Below are positions 1 through 7,143 of a stretch of 13,419 nt of DNA, in pieces. Origin of the DNA: Phycisphaerae bacterium (GTDB lineage: Bacteria > Planctomycetota > Phycisphaerae > Phycisphaerales > SM1A02); assembly GCA_002684755.1 (NCBI GenBank), contig NYVS01000137.1:1-13419 (forward strand), written 5' to 3'. Position numbers and translations under genes: made by a program. The notes under the pieces were generated by a model. The model was not told the DNA's origin and did no database searches. It worked only from the letters and a program-made list of their open reading frames with translations. Position 1 is the stretch's first letter. Each line of letters begins with the position of its first letter.

Positions 1-252
1 TACCGGGAAGGCGTGATCGATCTCACCGTGCTCCTCCTCGCACAGCAGCGACGCGTCGAGGTCGAACGACGACTCGTCGAATACCGCCTCGCGTCGCAGG
101 TCGAGCGAATCACGCTGGAGGAATCGGTCGGTGGTTCCTTCGACCTCGATCCGCTCCCGCCCGTGATCCCCCCCATCGACGCGACCCCGAAGACCGCCCG
201 CACCCATCCTTCGCTTCCGACCGGACGAACGACCATGGAGCTTTCATCATGA
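1..252 (+). CDS. TolC-family outer membrane efflux protein, C-terminal end (5' truncated by window)
   Basis: Only the last 83 codons are inside the window; the frame is open from base 1 to a TGA at 250-252. The visible start, YREGVIDLTVLLLAQQRRVE, followed by an alpha-helical stretch ending in LEESVGGSFD, matches how the last long helix of TolC/OMF channels usually looks (Y..G..d.l.vL.aq, then ...al..slGG). Such proteins form the trimeric outer-membrane exit duct for tripartite pumps. A Pro/Thr-rich tail of about 35 residues follows and is probably disordered. Its stop overlaps the start of the adaptor gene (ATGA at 249-252), so the two are very likely co-transcribed and translationally coupled, as expected for duct plus adaptor. 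The family call rests on a short fragment but is strongly backed by context. The real start lies upstream of the window. Confidence 0.72.
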   Translation, partial: YREGVIDLTVLLLAQQRRVEVERRLVEYRLASQVERITLEESVGGSFDLDPLPPVIPPIDATPKTARTHPSLPTGRTTMELSS

Positions 253-1796
253 AGAGCCAAGGCATCGAGACCATCCGACCCGACGCGGCGGATCGAATCC
301 CCCAACCCCCACGTCGCTTCATGGCACGGATCGCGATTCCGGTCGCGATCCTGCTGGCGACCGCGGGCCTCCTCGCCTTCGTCGGCTGGGACGCGGTTCG
401 TCCCCGGACCGGCGTTCGCGCGACCGCCGTCGCGATCCGGTCCATCGAAGCCGGTCCGTCCGCGGTGGCGCGGGAGAACGAAGTCCTCGTGCAGGCGCCC
501 GGCTGGATCGAGGCCGATCCGTTTTCGGTCTACGTGCCCGCGCTGACCGAAGGCATCGTGTCCGAGATCCTCGTTCTCGAGGGCGACCGGGTCGAGCAGG
601 GACAGGCCGTCGCCCGCCTCGTTCCCGACGACGCCGAGATCGCGCACCGACGGACCAAAGCGGTGGTCGAGCAGCGCCAGGGTGCGCTGGAAGCGGCGAT
701 CGCGGCGCACCGGGCCGCCAAGGTGGAGATCGAGGAACTGGTCGATCTCGATCGACGCGTGGCGGTCATGGCCGCGAAGGAGGCGCAACTCGAGGCCGAC
801 CTCGCCGGATACCCCTCCCGGATCACGGGCCTCCGGGCCCGGATCGACGAGCTGAAGGACGAACTCGCCCGGAAGTCGAAGCTGGTCGAGGAAGGCGCGG
901 TCGCCGCCGGCCCGGTCGAGCGGATGCGGATCCGGCTTCGCTCGATCGACGCCGAGATCGAAGGCGTCGAGGCGGAACGGGACGCGGTGACCGCGAAACT
1001 CGCGGCCGCGCGGGCGGAACATGCCGCGAGCCTTCGAAATCGCGAGCTGCTCGTCCACGAGACGCTCGAACTCGAGAACGCGAAGGCGGCGATGCGGGTC
1101 GCGGAGGCCGAACTGGACCGTGCGATCGCGGACCGCGACGCGGCGGGGCTCGCACTCGATCGCTGCACCGTTCGATCCGCGGTCGACGGCGTGGTCATCG
1201 AACGACTGACCTCCCCGGGTTCGACCATCCAGTTCGGCAACGGACAGCACGGCGCCCACGTGGTGCATCTCTACGATCCCGCCATGCTCCAGGTCCGTGC
1301 CGACATCCCGCTCGCGGAGGCGGCGCGGGTCGGCGTCGGTCAGCCCGCGGAGATCGTGGTCGACCTGCTTCCCGACGTCGTGTTCAAGGGCCGGGTCACC
1401 CGGTTCGTCCACCGGGCCGACGTCTCCAAGAACACCGTGGAGGCGAAGGTCCACGTCATCGATCCGTCGCCGCTGCTCAAGCCCGACATGCTCGCCCGGG
1501 TGCGGATCCTCGCTCCCGGCGAGGACGACGAGTCGGCGGCTCGTCGCACCGTGGACCGGGTCTTCGCGCCCGCGGACGCGATCGACGACGCCGGAAGGAT
1601 CTGGATCGTGGCCGATCGCCGTGGCCGGGAAGGCATCGCGGATCGTCGCGTGGTCGAGGTCGGCGATCGGATGTTCGAAGGCTGGGTCGAGATCCGCTCC
1701 GGACTGCGGGCCGGCGACATGGTCATTCTCGAGGATGGCGTCGGCGAGGGCGACGCGATCCGGATCGAAGACTCGGGCCTGGAGGCCGACGCATGA
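249..1796 (+). CDS. HlyD/MacA-type periplasmic adaptor subunit of an ABC efflux pump
   Basis: A 515-residue membrane-fusion protein that would bridge the inner-membrane ABC transporter and the TolC-like duct. It has a short cytoplasmic N-terminus and one membrane anchor at about residues 26-46 (ARIAIPVAILLATAGLLAFV). A split lipoyl/biotinyl half-motif follows at about 78-128 (VLVQAPGWIE... EGIVSEILVLEGDRVEQGQ). A long Ala/Glu/Arg-rich coiled-coil hairpin spans about 130-300, and the second lipoyl half lies at about 300-330 (LDRCTVRSAVDGVVIERL). Beta-barrel and membrane-proximal domains follow, including the usual DLLPDVVFKGRVTRFVHRAD stretch. It is longer than typical MacA (about 370 residues), mainly because of the long hairpin. 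The ATG overlaps the stop of the upstream duct gene, and its own TGA (1794-1796) overlaps the ATPase ATG. This start is preferred because of that coupling and because the anchor follows directly. The substrate is unknown. Confidence 0.9.
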   Translation: MKSQGIETIRPDAADRIPQPPRRFMARIAIPVAILLATAGLLAFVGWDAVRPRTGVRATAVAIRSIEAGPSAVARENEVLVQAPGWIEADPFSVYVPALTEGIVSEILVLEGDRVEQGQAVARLVPDDAEIAHRRTKAVVEQRQGALEAAIAAHRAAKVEIEELVDLDRRVAVMAAKEAQLEADLAGYPSRITGLRARIDELKDELARKSKLVEEGAVAAGPVERMRIRLRSIDAEIEGVEAERDAVTAKLAAARAEHAASLRNRELLVHETLELENAKAAMRVAEAELDRAIADRDAAGLALDRCTVRSAVDGVVIERLTSPGSTIQFGNGQHGAHVVHLYDPAMLQVRADIPLAEAARVGVGQPAEIVVDLLPDVVFKGRVTRFVHRADVSKNTVEAKVHVIDPSPLLKPDMLARVRILAPGEDDESAARRTVDRVFAPADAIDDAGRIWIVADRRGREGIADRRVVEVGDRMFEGWVEIRSGLRAGDMVILEDGVGEGDAIRIEDSGLEADA

Positions 1797-2506
1797 CACT
1801 CATCGAATGCCGGGATCTCACGCGGACGTATCACCGCGGCACCGAAGCGATCACCCCCCTCGACGGTCTCGATCTCGACATCGACGCGGGACGTTTCGTC
1901 GCGTTGATGGGGCCTTCGGGTTCGGGGAAGACGACGCTGCTCAATCTGCTCGCGGGCATCGATCGTCCCACCCGTGGGTCGTTGGTGATCGACGGCCGCC
2001 CGATCCACGAACTCGCCCGCGGCCCGCTCGCGCGGTGGCGGAGCGAGGCGGTCGGATACGTCTTCCAGCTCTACAACCTGGTACCCGTCCTCTCCGCCTA
2101 CGAGAACGTCGAACTCCCCCTGCTCCTCCACCCGATCTCCCGTCGAGAACGACATCGACGGGTCGCCGCGGCGCTGGACCTCGTGGGCATCGCCGATCGA
2201 AGCGACCATCACCCGAGACAACTCTCGGGCGGACAGGAACAGCGGGTCGCGATCGCGCGGGCCATCGTGACGGACCCGACCCTGATCCTCGCCGACGAAC
2301 CGACCGGGGACCTCGATCGCGAAAGCGCGACGACGATCATGGATCTCCTCGCCCGCCTGAATCGCGACCTCGGGCGCACCATCGTGATGGTGACCCATGA
2401 TCCGAAGACCACCGAGTGGTGCGACACCGTGCTTCACCTGGAGAAGGGCCGACTCGCGGAGACCGAGGCGACGGCGGTCGCGGCCGGAACGGAGGTTGCA
2501 CGATGA
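1793..2506 (+). CDS. ABC transporter ATP-binding protein, MacB/LolD type
   Basis: A 237-residue nucleotide-binding subunit that powers the exporter by ATP hydrolysis at the cytoplasmic face. All expected motifs are intact: Walker [10 protein letters not shown] at residues 40-48, Q-loop glutamine Q92 in [13 protein letters not shown] signature LSGGQ at 144-148, Walker B LILADE at 164-169 followed by PTGDLD, and the H-loop histidine H202 in VTHD. The YVFQ..NL.P..sA.ENVELPLL pattern is characteristic of the MacB/LolD/FtsE clade, which works with FtsX-like permeases in trans-envelope export or lipoprotein release. The start overlaps the adaptor stop, and the stop (2504-2506) overlaps the next ATG, so this is the middle of a tightly coupled operon. 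It is a stand-alone ATPase, unlike E. coli MacB, where ATPase and permease are fused. Confidence 0.95.
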   Translation: MTLIECRDLTRTYHRGTEAITPLDGLDLDIDAGRFVALMGPSGSGKTTLLNLLAGIDRPTRGSLVIDGRPIHELARGPLARWRSEAVGYVFQLYNLVPVLSAYENVELPLLLHPISRRERHRRVAAALDLVGIADRSDHHPRQLSGGQEQRVAIARAIVTDPTLILADEPTGDLDRESATTIMDLLARLNRDLGRTIVMVTHDPKTTEWCDTVLHLEKGRLAETEATAVAAGTEVAR

Positions 2507-3663
2507 AACGAGCCATCGCCGTCATCCCGACCGTCTGGCGTCAGATCGTGCGCACGCCCGTCCGGACCCTGCTCACGGTGAGCGGCATCGCGGTCGCCAT
2601 GTTCCTCTTCACCAGCGTCGAAGCGATGCGGGCGGGCGTCGACGAGGCGACCCGGGCCAGTGCCGAGGATGCGACGCTCGTCGTCTACCGGGAGAATCGA
2701 TTCTGCCCGTTCACCAGTCGGCTTCCCCAGTTCTACGGCGACCGGATCCGACGGATCGAAGGCGTGAACGACGTGATTCCGATGCAGATCCTCGTCTCCA
2801 ACTGCCGGGCCAGCCTCGACGTGGTCACCTTTCGCGGCGTCCCGACGGACGAACTCGAATCGACCCTCGGTGACGCCGGTCGATTCGTCGAAGGCGTTCC
2901 GGACGACTGGCGACGCCGCAGCGACGCGGCGGTCGTGGGCGAATCGCTCGCCGCCCGGAGAGGCGTCTCGGTGGGCGACCGATTCAGCGCGGCCGGCGTG
3001 ACCGTCTACGTCGCCGGAATCATCGAAAGCGAGCGGGCCCAGGACCGGAACGTCGCGTACGTGCAGCTGCCGTTCCTGCAGGAGACCATCACCCGCGGAG
3101 GCACCGGCGGAACCGTCACGCAGTTCAACGTCACCGTGGACACCCCCGCCCGCATGGAGGAGGTCGCGTCCATCATCGACGCCGAGTTCAAGTACGACGA
3201 GCACCCGACCAGCACCTGGCCCGAGAAGGCGTTCGTCGGTCGGGCGGTCCGGGACGTGGTGGAACTCGTGGGTTTCGCGGGCTGGGTCGGATGGGCGTCG
3301 CTCGCCGCGGTGCTCGCCTTGATCGCGAACGCGATCATTCTCGCGATGCGGGATCGGATCCGTGATCAGGCCGTCCTGCAGACGCTCGGCTACACCGGCG
3401 GCCTGCTCGCGTGGATGGTGCTGCTCGAGGGCGCGATCCTCGGCGCCGCGGGCGGGGTGATCGGCGGCGTGGCATCGACCTCGCTGATCACGCTCGGCCG
3501 ATTCAGCATGGCGATGGAGGGCGTCAACGTCGAGATCGTCAACGACCCGCGACTCGCGGTGATCGGTGCCGGCATCGCGATCCTCCTCGGCCTGCTCGCG
3601 GGGGCCGTCCCCGCGATGCGTGCGGCGCGGAGCGAGATCACGGAAGGACTGCGGGCGATCTGA
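2503..3663 (+). CDS. FtsX/MacB-like ABC transporter permease (first of two)
   Basis: A 386-residue integral membrane subunit. I choose ATG 2503, which overlaps the ATPase stop (ATGA) and has GGAGG at 2491-2495 seven bases upstream. The frame stays open to an earlier ATG at 2416, but that 29-residue extension lies inside the ATPase gene and reads as Arg/Gly-rich shadow. Topology fits MacB/FtsX: a first helix at about 20-38 (TLLTVSGIAVAMFLFTSV), a periplasmic MacB_PCD-like domain of about 215 residues, then three helices at about 256-281, 300-330 and 350-372. The end, AMRAARSEITEGLRAI, is typical of FtsX-type C-termini. The periplasmic domain contains C68 in NRFCPFTSRLP and C101 in VSNCRAS, which could form a disulfide or touch a metal. 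It probably pairs with the downstream permease as a heterodimer. Confidence 0.92.
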   Translation: MKRAIAVIPTVWRQIVRTPVRTLLTVSGIAVAMFLFTSVEAMRAGVDEATRASAEDATLVVYRENRFCPFTSRLPQFYGDRIRRIEGVNDVIPMQILVSNCRASLDVVTFRGVPTDELESTLGDAGRFVEGVPDDWRRRSDAAVVGESLAARRGVSVGDRFSAAGVTVYVAGIIESERAQDRNVAYVQLPFLQETITRGGTGGTVTQFNVTVDTPARMEEVASIIDAEFKYDEHPTSTWPEKAFVGRAVRDVVELVGFAGWVGWASLAAVLALIANAIILAMRDRIRDQAVLQTLGYTGGLLAWMVLLEGAILGAAGGVIGGVASTSLITLGRFSMAMEGVNVEIVNDPRLAVIGAGIAILLGLLAGAVPAMRAARSEITEGLRAI

Positions 3664-3681
3664 CCGCCCGAGGAGACGACC

Positions 3682-4851
3682 ATGCATGGACTTCCATTCG
3701 AATACGCCGTCCGGAACATGACCCGGAATCCCGTCCGCCTGCTGCTCAGCGCGGGTGGCTGCGGTCTCGTCGTGCTGCTGGTGATGGCCGCGGGCGGTTT
3801 CGTCAGCGGCATGCAGCGATCGCTCCGCACCAGCGGCTCACCGAACAACGTGATGCTGATCGGCGCCGGCAGCGAGGAGAGCGTCGAACGAAGCGAGATC
3901 CCCATGCGCACCACCGGGATCGCCGCCACGGGGATCCGCGGCGTCGAACGGATCGCGGGCGTCGACGCGGTCTCCCCGGAAGTCCACCTCGCGATCCCGG
4001 TGCTCCTGGCCGGCGACGCGGAGGCGGACGCCGTCAACATGCTCTTTCGAGGCGTCACGCCGGCGGCCTTCCTCGTGCATCGGGAAGCGCGGGTCACGAC
4101 GGGGCGATTTCCCGCGACCGGCACCGACGAGATCGCGATCGGCGTGCTGGCCGCCCGAGGGCTGGGATGGGAACGGGCCGAGGACGCCATCGGCGCCGAC
4201 CTCATCGTCGACGACCGACCCTTCCGGATCGTCGGCCTGCTCGAGGCCGACGGTGGCGTCATCGAGGGCGAGATCTGGATGCCGGTGTCGGACCTGCTGA
4301 TCGTCGCCAAGAGAGACACGCTCTCCTGCGTCGTGCTCAGACTCGACTCCGAGAACATGACGTCCGCCGACGGTTTCGCCGCGACCCGGATCGATCTCGA
4401 ACTCGTCGCCCTCCGGGAGAGCGACTACTACGCCTCCCTCGCCGCGTTCTTCACGCCGATCCGGCTCATGGTCATCGTCACCGCGATCCTCGTCGCCTCG
4501 GGCGGCGTGATCGGCGGCCTCAACACGACCTACGCCGCGTTCGCGAGCCGCGTTCGCGAGATCGGGACCCTCCAGACCCTGGGTTACACCCGGCCGGCGA
4601 TCGTCCGGAGCCTCGTCCTCGAATCCGTCCTCACCGCCTCGATCGGCGGACTGGTCGCCGCCGCGATCGGAATGCTCGTGCTCGACGAGATCACCATCCG
4701 ATTCTCCATGGGGGTCTTCGGCCTCGCCATCGGCCCCGGAGTCCTCGTTTCAAGCCTGCTCGCCGGACTGCTGCTCGGCGTCCTCGGCGCATTCGTCCCC
4801 GCGGTCCGCTGCCTTCGACTTCCGGTTCCGGAAGCGCTTCGCGCCGCCTGA
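3682..4851 (+). CDS. FtsX/MacB-like ABC transporter permease (second of two)
   Basis: A 389-residue permease with the same layout as its upstream neighbour: N-terminal helix at about 20-43 (LLLSAGGCGLVVLLVMAAGG), a periplasmic MacB_PCD-like domain, and helices at about 260-283, 308-332 and 355-378. The C-terminus VRCLRLPVPEALRAA is a standard FtsX-family ending. AGGAG at 3671-3675 sits six bases before the ATG, and the gene starts 18 bases after the previous stop. Both copies share the REIGTLQTLGYTR / DQAVLQTLGYTG coupling-helix signature before the third helix, so they look like ancient paralogues. Two different permeases with one ATPase imply a heterodimeric membrane part. The periplasmic domain differs from the first, and this copy lacks the CPF motif. 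The substrate cannot be assigned. Confidence 0.92.
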   Translation: MHGLPFEYAVRNMTRNPVRLLLSAGGCGLVVLLVMAAGGFVSGMQRSLRTSGSPNNVMLIGAGSEESVERSEIPMRTTGIAATGIRGVERIAGVDAVSPEVHLAIPVLLAGDAEADAVNMLFRGVTPAAFLVHREARVTTGRFPATGTDEIAIGVLAARGLGWERAEDAIGADLIVDDRPFRIVGLLEADGGVIEGEIWMPVSDLLIVAKRDTLSCVVLRLDSENMTSADGFAATRIDLELVALRESDYYASLAAFFTPIRLMVIVTAILVASGGVIGGLNTTYAAFASRVREIGTLQTLGYTRPAIVRSLVLESVLTASIGGLVAAAIGMLVLDEITIRFSMGVFGLAIGPGVLVSSLLAGLLLGVLGAFVPAVRCLRLPVPEALRAA

Positions 4852-4857
4852 ATCCCC

Positions 4858-4863
4858 TACCAT
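4858..4863 (+). promoter_or_regulatory. Candidate -10 element upstream of the His-tailed lipoprotein gene
   Basis: TACCAT lies seven bases after the second permease stop. A start point six or seven bases downstream would give a leader of about 27 nt that includes the GGAG at 4883-4886. The same TACCAT followed by TTTCGA or TTCGA recurs before xylB. No convincing -35 box is present. This would let the lipoprotein be expressed apart from the pump operon. It is a weak prediction. Confidence 0.25.
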
Positions 4864-4896
4864 CTTTCGACCTCTTTTCCTCGGAGACCACCGGTC

Positions 4897-5565
4897 ATGA
4901 ACACCAAGTCGATCACCCTCGCCGCCTGCACCGTCGCCGGACTGCTGTTCGCCGGGTGCGAACCCAGCAGCCCTGCGCCTCCGACACCGGTCGCGGCCGC
5001 CATCCCGGCCGCCTACTTCACGAAGAACCGCCCGGCCGACGTGCCCGACCTCATCAAGGTGAAGCCGACCGCGAAGGTCGGGGACCAGGTCTCCTTCCTC
5101 GCCCGCATCGGCGGCCGACCGGAGCCCTTCGTCGACGGAATGGCGATGTTCACGGTGGCCGATCCCTCCCTGCTCTCCTGTGAAGTGATGGGCGAAGAGG
5201 ACCACTGCCCGGTCCCCTGGGACTACTGCTGTGAAGAGGCCAACGCGATCACCGCCGGCATGGCGACCGTCCGCTTCCTCGGCGAGTCCGGCGACCCGAT
5301 CGCGGCCAACGCCGAAGGCGCTGGCGGCCTCGCGCCGCTCCGGTTCGTGGTGGTCGAAGGCACGGTCGGCGACCGGAACGACAACGGTCTCTTCGTGGTC
5401 GACGCCGACCGCATCTGGGTCGGAGGTCGTCCGGAACGCGGCTCACTCCGACTCGGCTCCCTCGCCGGCGAGGAAGAGGTCAACGTCGTGCACGATCACG
5501 ACCACGATCACGATCACGAGCACCATGACCACGATCATGACGGGGATGGCATCCCCGATCACTGA
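4897..5565 (+). CDS. Secreted lipoprotein with Cys-rich core and His/Asp-rich (metal-binding-like) tail
   Basis: 222 residues. A signal peptide with lipobox LFAG|C puts the lipidated cysteine at position 21, so the protein is probably membrane-anchored and faces the periplasm. The mature part begins with a Pro/Ala linker. A compact domain of about 140 residues follows (VGDQVSFLARIGGRPEPFVDGMAMFTVADPSL), which looks beta-rich and OB-like. It carries a cysteine cluster at C95, C104, C111 and C112 in ...SCEV...HCPVPWDYCCE. I recall similar CPxPWDYCCE proteins as conserved hypotheticals in planctomycetes. The C-terminus, residues 199-214, holds nine histidines alternating with Asp/Glu, then DGDGIPDH, which resembles a thrombospondin type-3 calcium loop. 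Such tails usually bind Zn, Ni, Cu or Co. The gene is 45 bases after the second permease, so it may be a metal-sensing or metal-delivery partner of the pump, though the role is not demonstrated. GGAG at 4883-4886 precedes the ATG by ten bases. Confidence 0.85.
   Translation: MNTKSITLAACTVAGLLFAGCEPSSPAPPTPVAAAIPAAYFTKNRPADVPDLIKVKPTAKVGDQVSFLARIGGRPEPFVDGMAMFTVADPSLLSCEVMGEEDHCPVPWDYCCEEANAITAGMATVRFLGESGDPIAANAEGAGGLAPLRFVVVEGTVGDRNDNGLFVVDADRIWVGGRPERGSLRLGSLAGEEEVNVVHDHDHDHDHEHHDHDHDGDGIPDH
5491..5542 (+). repeat. In-gene simple repeat encoding the His-Asp tail
   Basis: Near-tandem CACGAT/CACGAC/CATGAC hexamers encode the (HD)n tail of the lipoprotein. Codon choice is mixed rather than uniform (cac/cat, gat/gac), so the tract is somewhat diversified. 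Slippage-driven length change between strains is plausible but not shown here. Confidence 0.7.
5541..5557 (+). other. Perfect short stem-loop at the 3' end of the lipoprotein gene
   Basis: CGGGGAT and ATCCCCG form a seven-base-pair stem with a GGC loop, ending six bases before the TGA stop codon. A second perfect hairpin follows at 5577-5594 (arms CGGCGG and CCGCCG, six-base loop). Neither is followed by a T run, so these are not canonical intrinsic terminators. They might still slow or end transcription, or protect a 3' end, at this gene boundary. The first also simply encodes GDGIPD, so it may be incidental. Confidence 0.3.
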
Positions 5566-5594
5566 GAAAGGACCCGCGGCGGCATGCACCGCCG

Positions 5595-5600
5595 TACCAT
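5595..5600 (+). promoter_or_regulatory. Candidate -10 element giving a leaderless xylB transcript
   Basis: TACCAT is placed so that a start point seven to eight bases downstream would fall on the ATG at 5608, giving a leaderless mRNA. This is consistent with the absence of any Shine-Dalgarno sequence before that ATG. The context TACCATTTCGA closely resembles TACCATCTTTCGA at 4858-4870. No good -35 box is seen. Confidence 0.25.
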
Positions 5601-5607
5601 TTCGATC

Positions 5608-7122
5608 ATGAGCCACTTTCTCGGGATCGACGTCGGCACCAGTGGAACCAAGGCGATCGTCCTCGATGGCACCGGGGCGGTCCTTGGCACCGGCTCGGGA
5701 GGTCACGAGCCCGACGCCCCGCAGCCGGGGTGGTCCGAGCAGGACCCCGAGGCGTGGTGGCCGAGTTCCGTCTCCGCGATCGGCGCGGCCTGCCGGAACG
5801 CCGGCGTGGAAGCGGCGTCCATCGACGCGGTGGGTGTCACCGGCCAGATGCACGGCCTGGTGGCGCTCGATGCGGCCGGCGTGCCGGTGCGACCGGCGAT
5901 CCTCTGGAACGACGGGCGAAGTCAGCCGCAGTGTCGGGCGGTCGAGGAACGACTGGGCATCGAGCATCTCGTGGCCGCCTGCGGGAATCGCATGCTTCCC
6001 GGTTTCACGGCGCCGAAACTGCTGTGGATGCGGGAACACGAGCCCGAGGCCTACGCACGAATCGCCACCGTCCTGCTTCCCAAGGACTGGATCCGATTCC
6101 GCCTCTCGGGCGAGATGGTCATGGACGTGTCCGATGCGTCGGGAACCGCGGTCTTCGACTGCGCCCGGCGGACCTGGTCGGACGACCTCCTGACCGAACT
6201 CGAACTCCCACGGTCCTGGTGGCCCCACGCGGCGGAAGGCCCCGAGGTCGTCGCCACGATCTCCGCGACCGCGGCATCCGAGACCGGCCTCCGTCCCGGG
6301 ATTCCGATCGTCGCCGGCGCGGGTGATCAGGCGGCCTCCGCGATCGGGACCGGCCTCGTCGCCGAAGGACGCGTCGGCACCACGCTCGGCACCAGCGGCG
6401 TGGTGTTCGCCCCGACCGATGCATGGCGATCGACGCCCGACGGCCGACTCCACGCCTTCTGCCACGCCGTGCCTGGCCGCTGGCACCTGATGGGCGTGAT
6501 GCTCTCCGGGGCGGGCAGTCTCGACTGGTTCCGCAACGCGATCGTGCCGGACATCGACGAGCAAGCGGGTGACGACGCCTTTCCGCGGATCGAGGCGATG
6601 GCGAACGAGGTTCCCGCCGGCGCCGACGGACTGCTCTTCCTCCCCTATCTGTCGGGAGAACGCACGCCCTGGCCGGATGCCGACGCCCGAGGCGCATTCA
6701 TCGGACTCGATCTCCGACACGATCGACGTCATCTCGCCCGAGCGGTGTTCGAAGGGGTGACCCACGGACTCGCCCAATGCCTCGATCTCATCCGGTCGAC
6801 CGGGGTCGAACCCCGGACCGTCACCCTCTCGGGCGGCGGCGCGAAAAGTGAACTCTGGAGACGGACCTGCGCCGATCTCTTCGGGACGCCGGTCACCACG
6901 ACCAGCACCACGGAAGCCACCGCGTGCGGTGCCGCGATCCTCGCCGCGGTCGGCGCGGGGGCGTTCGCGAGCGTGGAGGATGCCTGTGCCTCGGTGTCGA
7001 AGGAAAAGGACCGAATCGAGCCGGGCCCCGACCGCGAAGTCCTGATGGCGCGGCACGAGATCTTCGCCAGGCTCTACCCCGCGCTCCAGTCCGAGTTTCC
7101 CGCCATCGCCGGCAACGGCTGA
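5608..7122 (+). CDS. xylB: Xylulokinase (D-xylulose 5-kinase), FGGY family
   Basis: A 504-residue sugar kinase that phosphorylates D-xylulose to xylulose 5-phosphate for entry into the pentose phosphate pathway, in the cytoplasm. The FGGY signatures are those of XylB: N-terminal phosphate-binding loop FLGIDVGTSGTKAIVLD, then VTGQMHGLVALD, RPAILWNDGRS, FTAPKLLWMREHEPE and LLPKDWIRFRLSGE, then DVSDASGTAVFD. The catalytic base is D240 in GAGDQAAS, followed by TTLGTSGVVF and the C-terminal adenosine-binding GGGAKSELWRR and TTEATACGAAILAA. I choose ATG 5608 because homologues begin right at the GIDxGTSG strand. An in-frame ATG at 5584 adds eight residues and has only a distant GAAAGGA. No xylose isomerase or transporter gene is nearby, so its source of xylulose lies elsewhere. 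Closely related FGGY kinases for other ketoses cannot be fully excluded. Confidence 0.92.
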   Translation: MSHFLGIDVGTSGTKAIVLDGTGAVLGTGSGGHEPDAPQPGWSEQDPEAWWPSSVSAIGAACRNAGVEAASIDAVGVTGQMHGLVALDAAGVPVRPAILWNDGRSQPQCRAVEERLGIEHLVAACGNRMLPGFTAPKLLWMREHEPEAYARIATVLLPKDWIRFRLSGEMVMDVSDASGTAVFDCARRTWSDDLLTELELPRSWWPHAAEGPEVVATISATAASETGLRPGIPIVAGAGDQAASAIGTGLVAEGRVGTTLGTSGVVFAPTDAWRSTPDGRLHAFCHAVPGRWHLMGVMLSGAGSLDWFRNAIVPDIDEQAGDDAFPRIEAMANEVPAGADGLLFLPYLSGERTPWPDADARGAFIGLDLRHDRRHLARAVFEGVTHGLAQCLDLIRSTGVEPRTVTLSGGGAKSELWRRTCADLFGTPVTTTSTTEATACGAAILAAVGAGAFASVEDACASVSKEKDRIEPGPDREVLMARHEIFARLYPALQSEFPAIAGNG

Positions 7123-7143
7123 CGCCGACCGAGGAGGATTCCC

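Noticed and set aside
1340..3687. Two long - strand frames (1340-2437 and 2434-3687)
   Set aside because: Both are shadows of the adaptor, ATPase and permease genes, whose motifs are intact on the + strand.
3411..5183. 590-residue + frame overlapping both permeases
   Set aside because: Its composition is extremely Arg/Pro/Gly/His-rich, it is out of frame with two genes that have clear membrane helices, and it has no ribosome binding site or domain.
5491..5542. Possible CRISPR-like or tandem repeat array
   Set aside because: The units are six bases, in frame, and simply encode alternating His and Asp; there are no spacers.
5584..5607. ATG 5584 as the xylB start
   Set aside because: It adds MHRRTISI before the conserved first strand and sits in a hairpin loop, while the family normally begins close to GIDxGTSG. 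It is kept only as an alternative.
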